Positions 10,305-25,300 of a stretch of 64,000 bases of DNA are shown piece after piece; within the stretch, counting starts at the first letter, position 1; each line of letters opens with the position of its first letter. The DNA comes from Spirodela intermedia (lineage: Eukaryota; Streptophyta; Magnoliopsida; Alismatales; Araceae), in contig LR746272.1 in NCBI GenBank assembly GCA_902729315.2, positions 2,824,035 through 2,888,034 on the forward strand, in the 5' to 3' direction. Below the pieces are notes generated by a model. The model did no database searches, was not told the origin of the DNA, and was given only the letters and a program-made list of their open reading frames with translations. Made by a program: the position numbers and the translations under genes.

Positions 10305-13300
10305 ATGGGAGGCTCCTCCGCTGCCGCGGTGGAGGAGTCCTCGGTGATCCTGTCTATGCTGGAAAAGGGGGTGGGCAATGGAGATGGCAGCTTCTGCCGG
10401 CGTGTAGCTTCTTTTCTCCACCCGTTTGGAGATCTTATCCCCCTCGATTCCCACTGCCCCGCCGCCACCGGCCCAAACGGGGGAGGTGCCGCGCCTGCGG
10501 TGGGTGCCGACGCGAAGAAGAAGAAGAAAAATTCGGCTGCGTCATCCAACCAGAAGGTCAGTGAGAAGGGCGGGGCTGAGGCTGCGGTCCTCCGTCCACT
10601 GGCCAAACAGTTCCTTCCATTCCTCTCCCGTGCATTGAAGCTCCTCCCCTCCGTCCTGAGGAAATGCCCCAGGGAGGAGGAGAATTGGGCTGGGGAGCTT
10701 TTTGGTGTGTACCGAATCGTGCTTGACTGTCTGTGGTTCGTTTCCCCCTGCCTTGCGGGCAGGCCATTCGCGGTGCACCTCCAGAGATGTAGTTTTCTTT
10801 GTTGCTTGGAGATCTGGGGGAAGTATTCGGAAGCGGAGGAGGAGGGCGTTTCCCTTCTAGAGAGCCTCGTGTCAGTTGTATCTTCTGCTGCTCCTGAGAA
10901 GTCTCATAAGGGGAGAAAGGCGAAGGGGACTAGTAGTGGCAGCCTTCTGCCGGACTCTACGGCAAAGGGCGCCTGTGATGTGGAGCTTGCTATCTTGGTC
11001 ACGGAAGTTGTTGTATGTCTCATGAGATGTGCTTACAAGAGCAAAAGGAAGACTGACACTTTGTACCGTCGGGTTCTATTGATGGTGGGCGAGGTCCAGC
11101 CTTGGCTCAGGTATATGAATAGGAAGGTGATATCTTTGATAGTCATATATATATATAAATATATTTTCAGTCAATGTTAATACAAACACAATGCGCTGCG
11201 CTCTTCCGTAACAATTACAAAAATTTCTTGCTTTCACCCATGTTTCTACAATCTAAAGATTTTGATAATCTACAATTATCTCTGATGCATGCTCTGTGCA
11301 AATGATAATTTTTCTTAGCTTCGGATTGCATATCGTTTAATGCTTGTCAATGTTGACATGTACGTAGGTTTCTGGAGTCTAAAGATTTTGAGAAGTACCA
11401 TTTGTCTCTGGTGAGTGCGTTAGGCAAATGCGCACTGTTCTTGGCTGGTGAATGCATGTCTTTTGATGCTGCTCTTGTTCATAATTTCTGTGTGGAAATG
11501 TCGAGAGAGTGGCTGATTTCTTTTTCAAAGGATCAATTCCCTAAGGTATTGTTTTTTATTTTCTCCCACTTATAAACTTATATTCTGTCGAATGGGAACA
11601 GTATTTAAAACAGAATGGTTTTCTTTGGCTGTTAGTCAAATACCGAAGTCAATATCGCCTAGTAATGTGAAAATTATACAAATGGCAGATTGCTCGTCAA
11701 GTTTGCTCTTCTATTTCTCTTCAGTGGGAAAGCAGATTCGTGCTTATGCTTGACATGATGAAATGCTTACTGGATTCCATATCATGCAAATGCAAGGTAC
11801 TTCCATGTCCTTTTATCCATTTATTAGTAGCTTAACATTCCGTTACATGTCCTGAACACTGTATTTTGATCATGTGCTTTTTTGTGTGCCATCTCTTGAC
11901 ATGTAGGTCATTTAGTCAGCACTTATTTGTCGGAATATAGTCTAGGTTCCTCCAAAAAGTTGGACCATGGGTTTTCATTTTTGAGCTTTCCATGGATGTC
12001 CTTTTGAGAGACTTTTTATCTCTGTCTATGTGTGTGGTGTATAATTAATGTTCTGAGAGAAAATAGTTTAGTTTCACGTTAATGTTTTGGATGCTAATAC
12101 TGGGGCGAGCAGGTCTCCACTGTACTTGATATTTAAGTAACTATTTCGTCATTGAAGGATTCTAGGGATCAATTCTTATGGAAAACAACACCAATTTCTT
12201 TTTTGTGTTAGTCTAAGGGCATCGCCTCAAATAATACATGATAATTGTATGTCATGCTCACTTGATGGAAATTCTGGTGTGCTCATCAGTCCTTCCATCT
12301 TTTTGGCATGGTGGACAACTTATGAGTTATTGTGAATTTGTTTTGAATTGATCTGTTAAAGTTGAGACACAAGTCTAAAGAAGGAATGATTGGTCAGACA
12401 TAGATATAATGATAAGTTATCTTTAATGGAAGCCTTGTTTTTGGTTGTTGTACATGCAGTTCATTCATGATATGAAAATTATTTACAACGTTCTAGTTAT
12501 GTACTTTTCCTAAAGAGGATGGGCCTTATACTATCATTTAGAAAATGCTATAGACTTATAAAGGCATATAGGATGGAGAGTTTTCATAAGGCGGAAGTAA
12601 AGTGGACACCAACATTTTTATTTATTTTTATTTGATGGTAGGACTGGCTTCCAGTGTGAAAAACTCTCAACATTATTGAACTATCTAATTCGAAAATGAG
12701 TGGGGTAGGTCTGTCTTTATAATGTCTGGACTCTTGTTAAACATGCCATCTCACTTCCAAGTCAAGTTTTGAGCTTTTTCATGTAGGTTACATGATGGGG
12801 GAATGTTAAATATTAATTGTTGACTTTGATGTTGTGTTGAAGTTATTGGGGCTATCCAACACAAACTAGTTGGTAATGGGTTGATGAGGCCTTCTTTGTG
12901 ACCATGGTTTATTTTATCATAATTCATACAGGGCTATTCTTATCAAGTTCTTTGTGTAATTTCACTTTGTCTTTTTTCACATGAACTAAGTAAATAGGAG
13001 GGTATGGGTATGGTAGTAGAAACAATCTCGGAGATTAAGATTTTTTGTGTTAGGGAGCAGTTGTATCATTTAGACATGTAGGATGAAGGGACCCAGAGTT
13101 TCAAGAACATAATTTCTTAACTTGGCGTTAGTTTTGCTTGTAAGATGGGATAGATCAAACTCACCAATTAATCTTTGTCTCCATATCATAAGCAGATAAT
13201 AATCACATATATATGCTGCCGTGCTGATCTAGGGCATCTGCCAGACCAGGAATAATTCATGATCATGAGGGTTATGATTATCTATGGTCCTATGAATTTT

Positions 13301-16300
13301 CCTACATTTGTTTTTAGATTCAGAGATGTCTTTGATTGGGTGAAACTTTTCAAAAGAGGAATTCTCATGTTCATATATTTGAGTGTGATGCAAAATGCAT
13401 CGTAAACATTCTTCATGGAATGACCAAGATGCCATGCCTGATATGAGAATGGTGGGAAACATTTCTTGTCCTAATTCTGAACAAAGATACTATCTTTCCT
13501 CATACTTTAGTGTTGTTGAGAGAAAACAAATAAACCATATATTTTTCATGTTGGCAGATATGCCCTGAAGTGTTTGCATTGATGTCTAAAACTCTCGAGG
13601 GTTTAGGATAAATATTGGACCCCATCCCTCTTGTAAAACGGATTTTTGTATTTCATTCAATAAAATTCTTCTTCCTCTCCAAGGGTGCTTCAGGATCTAC
13701 CAACATATCGAATAGAGGACTATACCATTCTACATGGTATTAGGGCAAGGTTAGGGTTTCAAATCCCTTTCTCTTGACATTCTTTGTTCATCTGCAAGAG
13801 ACGTCCCACTTCTGTTGGAGCTATTGGTATCGTGCCCATTTGGCAAGGGATGTGTCATCTCTATAGTGTCTCCATAGAGCAAATCCAAGTGAGATCACTC
13901 TAATTTGCTTCTGCACTTATTGATTCTGCTATTACGGTCTTTGTACCGTTCTGTGAATATCTCTGTTCAATATTTGTTTACAAAATCGGTTTCTCATGAA
14001 GCTGATTGCTATTTCTTTGAAATGGAAACTATAAGAGATGTTGCTTTATCTTTTGGGGGAGATTCAACCTCCATGAGAGGTCAATCTTGTTCTTGGAGAC
14101 ACAAGATTATTGGTAGAACGTTTTGCAATTTTGTCAGAGTTCAAATTAATTGGATATAATCTGATAAAATGGTCATAATATATTTGTGAAGTATTGACCG
14201 GAAGAGGCATGGTACACCGCTTGATAGAAGGGCAGACTCAATGTCAGGAGAATTTCAGAGATGGAGAGAAGAGGATGCCCTGATAAAAACTTGGTTGTGG
14301 GGAACAATGATTCCCCAAATTAGTTTTGATTTTTTCTTCTTAGCCACAGTCAAGGACTTATAAGAGATGATTCACATCAAATTGTCACAGAAAAATAATG
14401 AGGCTCACATATATGAACTTGAGACAAATCAATGTCCACAGTGCAAGGGAGTAAATCAGTGGAGTATACAGGAGAGTTAAAGAATTTATGACAGGAACTT
14501 GACTATTACCTTAGTCTTGATACTAAAAAACTTGTTGAAATTGCTACATTATTTAAAGGGCACACCAGGCAAAGGAGTCATCTTTAAACGTACTGAGGAG
14601 GTAAATGTCAAAGTGTTTACAAAAGCTGATTATGCAGGGTCAATATTTGATTCGAAATCAACTTCTGGTCATCTCACATTTATTAGTGGTAATCTTATTA
14701 CTTGGAGAAGTAAAGAACAAAACGTGGTAGCTTGTTCAAGTGTTGAAGCAGAACTTAGAGCGCCTGTCCAAGGGGTTTGTTAACTTCCCTAGGTGAGAAC
14801 TTTACTTGATGAACTATGTATTCCTCTATCAGGCCCTTGAAGATTTATTGTGATAATAAGTCAGCAATCAATTTGATACATAATCCAATATAGCATGATT
14901 ATACCAAACATATGGGGATTGATCAGCATTTTATCAAAGAAAAGCATGAGGCAGATGCGATTTTTATACCATACATTTGAACTAGAAATTAGTTGGCATA
15001 TATGCTCACCAAAGGCGTCTTAGGCACACTGCTACAAGAGATTCTTCTCAAGCTGGGAGTTATTGATATCAATCCACCAACTTGAGGGGGAGTGTTGTCG
15101 AGAGGACTTAACAAATAAACCCTGTATTTTTTATGTTGGCAGATATGCCCTTATGTGTTTGCATCTGTGTAAAATCTCGAGGGTCTGGTATAAATACTGG
15201 ACCTTGTCCCTCTTGTAAAACGGATTCTTGTTTTTCATTCAATAAAATTCTTCTTTCTCTCCAAGGGTGCTTTGGGATCTACCAGCATACCGAATAGAGG
15301 TCTATACCATTCTACATTAATGAAACAAGGTTGCAGATGCTCTGTCAAACTTCACTGTGACTACAGATGGATATGGAGACATCACTGGTACATAGGTTGT
15401 TTTACATTTTGCTATTTTAACTCAGTAGAGGGAACCATGATACCTATTTTGTTTATTTATCTCTTATTGATTCTAGAATCATTTACCCATCTATTTGAGA
15501 AGTCAGATTTTACCTTTTATTGTGCCGGGCTTAGATGTTGTCTGGTCAGTTTTTCTTTTATCATTGCTTCTCTCAGAAAGGCTTGTTGGCTGGAATTTAA
15601 TGTATTTTATTTCCTTTTATTTTTATTAGTGTTATTCTCTGTCAGAGTTTAGCCTGTTTGCTGCCTTTTAGAAAACGGGAACTATTCTGGTTTGATGCCG
15701 TGAGCAACTGTGATATTGGTGCTCATGCCTATTTACAACTTCATATGCATAGCAGTTTATGCGCACATCAGCATTACTCGATATTATTTTTGCAGGATAA
15801 TATGGTACACTGTGCAAATCAATTTCTTGAATTTGTCCACTATGTCATTGACACCTGTCAAACAGCAAGTACTTCCATTCAAAGAACTGCTTATGAACTT
15901 CTTATTGAATGGAGGATCAATCTTCAGGAGGTATCTTTTATATTATTGGGAAACACTTTGTTGTAACATATAGCCCCTCTGCTAATGTCTGTCTTGTTCA
16001 AAGCTAACCTTATTACTTATTTATTAGGTTTCACCTTCTGTTGCCTCTATTTTGGGTTTTTATGCCATTGGATTGGGCTGCAGAGGAAGAACTATTCAAA
16101 TTCAACATAGAGAGGCCATTTCTCGAACTTCTAATGATGCACCTGTTGAATTGATTTATGATACCGAGTACCTGCAAATATTTGGCGATTCACTGGGTAT
16201 TTTGGATCATAACTCTCATAGTAGTGTGGAAGAATTCCGAGATACTTTAGTTAGATGCCTGAGAAAAGTTTCATCTTTAGATCTGGGACATAAGATTTCT

Positions 16301-19300
16301 ATTTCGTGCGGCTGTGTTCATGGAGAAGTTTCCTTCTTTTCATACTTGGACGCTTTAGGATTTTTGTGCAAGCAATTGGAGGACTATGTTAACACAACTT
16401 GGAAAGATATGATATCTGAGGCAGTGAGTTTGCATTCAGCTGATATATGTTATGTTCTCGAGGCATTTTATCAGTTTTGTGTTTTGTTCCTCAGTGAAGT
16501 TAGGTAAGAAATCAATCTTTCATTTAATGCCTAATTTTATTCCTCTACATTAGCAGAGCAGCCTTGACCATTTTCGTATTAGTAATTTGTTTTGACAGTG
16601 CAGTAATGATACCCGTGGCTTTTGTAATTTAGTTGGTCTGTTAATGCAGTGACAAATCTGACAAGGAAAAACTGCTTGAGAGTCGTCTGGTACTGTTCCA
16701 TGTAGTCGTTGCTTCCTTAAAACTCTGCTTTGTAACAAGCAAGGACAGCCAGGTTAATTTTTCTGTAAAATTTGAGTTATTTATCATGATCCACCTGCTA
16801 AAGAGTTCCCTTTGATGCAAGTGCAACATCTATTTTGCAGAGGATTGTAACTTTAATCAATCATGTGATTTCATGCGAGTGGATCAAGGCACAAGAACTA
16901 AAGTATTTGGTATCTTCATTCTATAACATTGGTGCTTCATTATACAATGCTGGCCAAGTTGAGAAGGTAACTGAATATACTTCTTTTTATTCTGTCTAAT
17001 CTTAAGTTTTGATATGTTCTAAAATTCTTATTTTCAATTTTCTAGACACAGTTTTCATTACCCATGAATTTTCATTTAGATCGTGTTCCTGGATGTGAAT
17101 CCAGTTATTGATCTTGGTATGTGCAGCAGTAAATGAGTATCGAGTTGGCTCATATTGTTTTTGTCTTGTCTCAATCGAGGATGATTTGACATTCAGGGTT
17201 TCTTTTTTTGCATTAGTCTACTGTAGATTCAATAACTAGTTGAAAAGCATCATAAGTTTATTTTAGCAAGCTGTGCACTCTAATAAAAGGCAGCCGTTTG
17301 AAAACATTTTTGGTCTGAATTAAAGTGGTTTGCCTATCGGCCACAGAAGATTTCATTGCGTTGTCATACGTTAAGCAAGGTTGGTAGCCCATGGGTGATC
17401 AGCCATAAGCAAGGTTGATAATTGTTTTTTGGGCATGGAGTCCAAGAGTGATAATTAGATCTGTACCTTCTGGTTCATATGGTTCCTTGTCTCTTCTTGT
17501 CTTCTCCGTTGACAGGTACTACTCTGTGGGTATAATGATCACAGACACTTGTTAATGCATCTGTATTAGACTGCTACCTGCGGTTAATGGATCTTGGGGT
17601 GTACAGGCATTAGGCGTTCACCAGTAAAAGCGGTTCTGGTTGACAACTAAGGGGGTATGGCAACAAAGTTTGGCTACATTGGTCATGGTAGATTGATGCA
17701 GAAGCAGGAAGTGATACAGAGATAAAATAATCAGTTGATGTAAAATAATCAGGTTTGCTGACACATTTCCTACCATGCTATGTAGTCATTCACCTGTCAG
17801 TCAATAAGTATAATTGGTGGGGTATGGAAGTAAAGAAATCAAAACAACTTAAACTGGAATTCGGACACTTAAACTGCGGTTTTGAAGTCGATTGAATGAA
17901 CGCGCGGATGACTGGCATTTCCTAGTCGGATAATATGGTCAAAGAGTCTGTGATTCTGTCTAAACTTCCAAAGATTGTAAGTGCTATTGAGATAATTTCG
18001 GTAGTACGAATTATTTATGTGAATAGATGCCTGAAATTTAAGACCTAACTATGATAATCTGCTATCTCTATTATAAGTTCCATCATCTTTGTAACGTTAT
18101 GTGGAATGTGAATCAAATGTAAACTGCACTTCGAACTGTTAGATTAAGCTAAGTTTTTTATCTGGATTTAGACTGTATCATGTTCTGATGTGAATTCATG
18201 GTTGTTTTCACCCAGATTGTGCTCACGTTTTCGCCAAAACTTTTGTCGCCATATGAATGATACACATGGCTTTATGTGAAATGTTCTTTTCAATGGGAAA
18301 TTCTGTTTAGAGTTTACATCATGTCAGTTTAGTTTGCAGGTTTTGTGCAATTATTCAACGTCATTGAATTTGTTGCTCCTAATCAATCATAGATAGGGAG
18401 CAAGGGGTAAAATCTTAGCTACGTTACTGTATCTCCTGTTAATTTACTACAACTGAGTGGGTCATAGTGGCTATTTTGATGTTACTATCAGTCAGTACTT
18501 AAGGTATTCTGGTAAATAATTTTATCTTGGAATTGCTTTAGAGCATTTAGTCCTGTCTCTGAAGTGTATTTTTCTATTTAGTCCCTTGTCTTGATCTTAT
18601 CATCTTTTTTTATCTCTGGTGCATTTTGCAAATCTATAATTGTGTATAGTTCTTCATTACTTTATATGCGACTTTCCTTGTTAGGCATCAATTGCTTTGC
18701 AGCTGTGCTGTACAGCATCGTGGGCTCATATCAAACTACTTTGCCAATTACTCCAAGAAGATGTAGTGATCATGGAGAGTGATAACTTATCCGAAAGCAT
18801 GATGAAAGACGCCACTATGGATGCTTGTGCAAAGAGTGCTGTTGCACTTGATGTTATTCATCAATGTGGTGATGTAAATTTACGTAATATTGCAGTCGAT
18901 TGTATATTGAGTTGGTCCACTGTAGAGGAGTCGTTGGGAACCTCCACTTGTCCTTTTGCCTTGGTGAAGCAATGGATTAAGGTGCGAATATAGAATACTT
19001 TCTACTGTTAGTTCATATTTTTGTGTTATTGTATTTGCCTAATACTTCTATGGCTCTAGATAGTCTGTAAAGACTACAAGGATGTTGATGCGGTGGATTC
19101 TGTTCCTGTTCTGTGCCTTTTGCTCTCAAGCAAGTGCGCAACATTGCCAAAGAGAATATTTGGCATTATTTTGGAGCAGGTATAGGTCTTACGCTCTATC
19201 TGGACGAGAGTACAACCGATTGCCTCCAGGAAACATTCTTGATAATGATGTTGTGGTGTTTATGCAGGAGCTGTTAGCATATGAAGAATTTAATGCCAAG

Positions 19301-22300
19301 TATCCTAATTTATGCCAGAGTATGCAACTAAGGTTGATGGATATGCTCCTTAAGGAAGTATACGTTGAAGATGAATATGTTTTGCACAGATCAAAAATTC
19401 TTGTTAAGAAGGGAAGAGCTCTTAGAACTTGTGGAGTTGATGGCTTAAACAGCTCATTGCAGTGCTTATCTGAAGCGATTTCCTTGCTTGTTAGTTCTAT
19501 TCTTACATTCTTTTTATAAGCTTTCATTTTCTTTGTGGACCATCTATGCCTGCCTTTTGTTACCAGTGCCACTTTTTTTGATGCTGGACACTTTCTTGAA
19601 CAGGAGGTAGCCTGCAGTGACGCTTCCAGAGGAAATTCCCTATTGTACTATCAGTTGGCCCTTACATATTTTTTGCTTGCACACTGTGCTCAGGAAGCTA
19701 ATGAAAAAGTAGAGGTGGTTTTCTACTGCGCCCTATCCCAAGAACATGCATCATTTTGTGGAATGGCTTATTCCCTTCTTTTTCTTGTTTTTGGTGCAGG
19801 TTATCTTGAATGACATTAGCAGTGGATTAAGATGGTGGTCAAGCATTTCCAAGGACACTTACCTTGATTTAGAATATGAAAAAACAATTCAACTGTTGTG
19901 TAGTGTAGCAGATTTGTCAGCCTTGAAAGTATGCTTCTATTCAAGAGTAAATAGTTTGTATGACTGTATCTACTCGCTAAAAATATTTGAGCTTGCATTC
20001 GGCGAGAAGATGACAACCTAATGATCTCCATTTATGTCTTGTATTATTTCAGGGACACTTGCGTTTTCAGTTGGAAATGTGCAGATTGATTGCTCTACTT
20101 TGTAAGCGGAATAATGTACCTCTTGAAAGTTGTGTGGATATGCTCTGGAGTAACAGAAGACTAAGCCATGAATGTTGTTCCTCCCCACTTGATGAAATTT
20201 TCATTAGGAATATGTCTGAAGAGTTTGGTGTTTGTGCAAATTCAATAAGCTTCTGGATAAGTTGCATGAAAAGTTCACATTCGACATTAGTAGGCTTCCT
20301 TCAGGGTTTTTTTCTTTCTAATGCCATTTTAATGTCTGAAAATACCCTTTGTTCTCACATCACAGTTCAAGAAGTAAAAAGAACTGCCTCTTCGTTGATT
20401 TCAAGTGTAAGTACTTCGTAGATTTCTCTTGAACTTTATTTGATAATTTATGGGAGTGATCATCTCTTGATTTCAGCAATTTGGTTTGTGTAGGGCTCTG
20501 TGACCAGTCGTTCAGCATTTGCTGCTGGGTATCTCTTATTTGATTTGTCTGAAAGATTACTCCAGGAAGGTCACATTTCTGAGGTGATTTTCAATCATAT
20601 ATTAAGTTTCACTGTATCCAGTCAGGAATTATAATTTCTAAATTACGAGGAAGTCAAAATAACAACATACGTACCTAATGAGAGTGATTACCATCTAATC
20701 TTGAAGAGACTTTGAAAAAGGGACTATTAGTATCTGCTAATATAGAAAAATGAATTTTTTAACTTTTAATTTTCTTGACCAGGATAGCTGAAGTTCATCC
20801 AGCTTTGAAGCAACAGTCTTAACCTCCATAGTTCTATTGTATCTTATTATGGTGTATTCGATTTGATGTGCCTTTGTGATGACTGAAACTTGCTCCGTTT
20901 TTTCCCACTATTGTGCACTCAAAGCTGAAAGGATCTGCCACAATTGGTTATTTTCCGCTGGACACATCACAGTTACTTAAAAGTTTCCAACAATATGCTG
21001 AATGTTTATGTAAACACTGAAGAACTGAACATTGTCCATAATGTTACCAGTGGTTGGTAGTTTCCACTGAGCTCAAACTCGTATTTCTTATTTAGGAAGG
21101 CCGGTCAGTCAGAAATAATCTGTAAATGACTACAGCTAGCTCAAGCAATTGATCTTAGCTTTCAGGATAGTATTCTAGAGAGAATCTTAGTTTCATATTC
21201 TCACATTTAGGATAGTATTCTAGAGAGAATCCTGGGAAGAAATTATCTATTTCGATAGGTAGTCCTTACGCCCTATTTTCCATCAAAGCATTGACCTCCT
21301 CAATGTGAGTCAGCAAGTCGTAGACGAAAAATGCTATTGGCCTGACTTGGTTTTTAAAGCTCTAATATGTTCTTTCAAGGATCTATTTTAGATAATTCAG
21401 TTTACTATCATCTATCTTGAGGATTTTACAGACGAATCATAAGTTTTCGTTCTTTCACCTGGATTTTTTGAATATTTTCCAACTATGGTGCTGCCATTTG
21501 ACAAGCAATACGCAAAAACGAACATAGGATATATTTCTTTTTCTGAAAGCCTACGAATTTATACTGGGGCTCTGTCAATCATGGATGGCATCACAGAAAT
21601 ACTTGAATCATTTCTTCGCATAAAACGTTTTGATGGAAATTGTTGGTGAAATATAACTGGAAGTGTTCCATCCCTGGATGTATTTGGTTGTACTGATTTT
21701 TCTTGATAAATGGAATTTGGTATATCATGCTCATAATGAACTGATAACAGTACAGACAAAATAAGGTATTGCTTTTATTATGTTGGTTTCTGTTATCCAG
21801 CAAACTAAGTTTTCGCTGTTAATGAAACTTGATTTCAATCCATTACATGTAAAATTGTTGGTTGATTAGAATTATACTTTTCTGTAGTTTTTCTGGGTGC
21901 CTTTCTTTACTACAATATCAAGATTTTTTCTTTTCTTGTCCGTCATATATTTTTGTCGTGAACAGTGGCATAAACCCTAGAAGGATATGTAGAGGAAAAA
22001 CTCGACTGCTATTCACATCATAGATGATTATCATATCTAAGTACCATGACCACAAAACAAAGAAACTACCTAAGAACTAAGAAAAGATCCGACTGAAACC
22101 AAACTCCTAATTATATATTCTTTCCCACAGCTTACTATGGCAATTAGACACGCCTTCCTGGGCTTTTATGCTAACTTTTCTCGTTTTGGGTTTTCTAGGC
22201 TCTTTCACATGCACGAGAGGCTCTTAGGTTACGTAAAAGGATATTGCAAAGGAGATTTATTTCAGTAAGGCAGCAGCCAGGGAAAGTGGAGACAATTTGG

Positions 22301-25300
22301 AATAATGAACTTCTCTTCACTGAGGCAATTGGGTCGATAGTTACTGAAGATTGGCCAAACTTTACCAAACCACTAAGCTCAGAGGACTGTACAATTAGTC
22401 CATGGAGTGTATTAAAGTGCTACCTTCAAAGCATTCTGCAGGTTAACCTCTTTATTTTTGTCTGTACGTAGAATATCAAGAGTGGTGAGTCCATCTTTCA
22501 TGTGGTATTTATTTGATATATCATTTCTGGTCTGCTTTAGGTGGGAATCATTTATGAGTCTATTGGAAATGGGGCTGAGGCTGAAATCCTTTTCCGTTTG
22601 GGAAAAACTATCTCTTGCTCGCTTGGTTTCCCAATCTTTGGCATTGCGTTTTCATCACATATAGGTATTCTTTAAATTTTTCATCCTTTTATTTTTTTTT
22701 CTTTTGCTGTTTTTTCTGCTTGATTTGAGTAAGAAGAGAAACATGAAAAAGTTTCGAATGTGAAGATAACATAACTGTTTATTTTCTTGGTCTTTAGGGC
22801 AAGTTTATCGTAAGAAGCAGCTTTTGGATTTGACAGAGAATGAACTTGGCATAGCAAGAAGGATTTTAGTGGAGAACGCCGCTAATATTTCATGTAAACG
22901 TTGTGAAGTTGTTTTGGAAGGTTTAATTGATCTACAACTAGGAGATTTATACAGAAGCAAATTTGAGAGCACTTCCGGAATAAAGTGTATAGAGAGTTTA
23001 ACGAATGCTCTTAGTCAGTATAAATCAGCTCTTGAAAAGCTAAATCTTGTAGGGCAGAGTTCTTTTGGCAGCTGTGTGGGAACAAACACTACTGGTTCAT
23101 TATTTGGAAAAGGTTTTATCAGTAAAGTAACTCATGAAGCAGGTCTCACTGATAAAGTTTTATTACCAAAGAGAGAAAAGAGTTCAACTATGCATAATGA
23201 GTGTGATCCAGAACCTTGTTATATTGATGACTCTGATAGACAGAATGTGACTGATGACAAGATATTTTCTGTATCCACCGTAAATGCTGATAATTATCTT
23301 ATGGATGTTGGAGGGAAGAGGGAACCAAAGTTTGTGCCAAGACGTTCATCAAGGAAAAAGGTTTCAGATGGGGACTCAAATTTGAGTACTTGCAATATTC
23401 GGACGCATTGCAAGAAACGAAATGTTGGAAGTGGAAAATATCAAAATATTCCTAAACATGCAAGTTGTACTCGTGAGCCTACTTGTCCTGGTAGCTGTCA
23501 AAAGGATTTTGGTTGCTTGGAACATAATGAAAAGCTTCAGTCACTGAATGGACGTAGTGAAGCCTCTTTAAACAGTAATAAAAATTGCTGGGGATCCTTT
23601 CTTGTGAATGTGATGAAAACTGATTTCATGAACGATATAATGTTCGTTAAATGGGAGTGTCATCGGAGACTGCTTTCATTGAGATTACTCTCCAAAATCG
23701 GTACCTTAGGTCCATTCTTTTTAGTTTTACGATTTAAGATGATGCTCGTGTATACTTTTTTCTGAGAATTTTCTTTCGTTTAATTTTTTTTCTTGAACAG
23801 GAAAATGTATGAAAGTTCACAGCAGGAGTCATGAAGTGCATGAAATTTTTTGGCAGAGTATGTCCTTGCTCTTTGACAGTGGTCCCCTTAGTCAAAGTGG
23901 AGCATGTGATGTTCGCTTTCTTGAGGTTGTTGGAATGGAGAATTTGCATGACATTTTCCCCATTCAGCGTGCTGTACTACTTTATGACATGAGTCTGTTT
24001 TGTGTAAAGGATTGTTTCTCTGAAGGATCCAGGTGACGTTTAGTTATATAAAACATTTATCATCAAATGCCCCATAACTTAATTTTTTATCATCTCTTTG
24101 GACTGATCTTTTTTAATTTTTTTGCATTTTCCCTGTGTTTCTTTCAGAAGAAAATGTTGCTCTCTGTCTAAGCCTCAAATATCAAGTGTACTATCTTGGC
24201 TGTTTACGGCATTTATACTCGCACAAGAACTCCCTTTACTTTTTCAAAAGGTTGCAGGTCCCTCTGATCCCTCTCTGTATGAAATTTGTTCTCTTATTTT
24301 CTTCAACGTTATTGTGATTTGAGGCTATTGTCCGCCATCAATGCATATTCATTGAGTCTTAGCATTTCTTTTTTTTCGAATTTACTTTTTGGCCCCAGAA
24401 CTGAGCCCAGTTCATCTTCTTTTTGTCATGGTGTAGATTTGCAGGTTAATTGCTGCCATAATTTCTCTGTCAATGTCCACAGGACATTTTTCTTTGCCAT
24501 TTTCCTTTGAGTCGCTTACAGAAAGCCATTTGGCTGCTTTCTTTCACCAAGCCTCCGTCGGTACTAATCTCCAACATATGTGCGTTTCTAATATGAAAGG
24601 CGTGGACATCAGGAATCAGGTAAAAGGATCTATCTGTTTTCTCGTCTAACATTGTCAGAAAATTAGTCTGATATTAGCACAATGTTTGCAAAGTCGTGTG
24701 AATTTTTTTTGCAGAACACACTTGCAGACGGCATGCATTGATACTTAATTTTTCGTTTTCGTGCTTTATTGACTCGAATGACACTACTCCAAAGACAACT
24801 AACTTGGTCTTTATAAGAATTTGTATGCCATGTCACACAATGATATATCTTTGATAGATACTTGCCTGTCCACAAGATGCAATAAGTCAATAGGACAGGT
24901 TCTGTGAAGCCAGGAATTCTGTAACGTGTTTTTTTTTTCTTTCCTACCAGAATTTCAAAAATGGTGGACTAACTGATAAGATCGTGTCATCAGCACACGT
25001 CAGGTTCAATATTTTTTTTAAAGCATATGAAGGGAAGGCTTTAATAGTAGTAATTATTGATTTTGAGACCCTTCGTGCTTTTTTTGCAGAGTTGCTCTTG
25101 AAAGGCTTTCTGATCTGGAGAAATTTGTGAACACTTTCTTCAACAGCCTGCCTAGTTTTACTGTGGTCTGCATCAGTTTGCTTGGAGGAGATTATGTCAA
25201 CCTTCTTGGTGAAACTTTGTTGCTTCCATCTTTCTTTCCTGCTTGGATGCTACTATCACGGTTAGATCCGAAAGGGCTGCCGATTGTGATGCTGTTGCCT

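Larger units (their letters stand above)
13511..15316 (+). mobile_element. Internally deleted Ty1/Copia retrotransposon in separase intron 3
   Basis: A complete LTR pair of 224 bp each (13511-13734 and 15093-15316) brackets about 1.36 kb of internal DNA. Directly after the 5' LTR, TGGTATTAGGGC resembles the initiator-tRNA-Met primer binding site (typical TGGTATCAGAGC). Directly before the 3' LTR is a polypurine tract, TTGAGGGGGAG. The internal part keeps only a Copia RNase H end, so most of gag-pol is gone. The element has the same orientation as the host gene and lies in the 4-kb intron between exons 3 and 4. The flanking 5-mers (TTTAG and TTAAT) do not match well, so the target duplication has decayed or the ends are slightly off. 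Confidence 0.88.

Noticed and set aside
24251-24436. Alternative splice of separase exon 19 at CAG|GTCCCT and exon 20 at GCAG|GTTAAT
   Set aside because: These junctions would put a stop codon in frame. Using AAG|GTTGCA and GTGTAG|ATTTGC keeps the frame and gives the conserved LLFQK...RLIA sequence.
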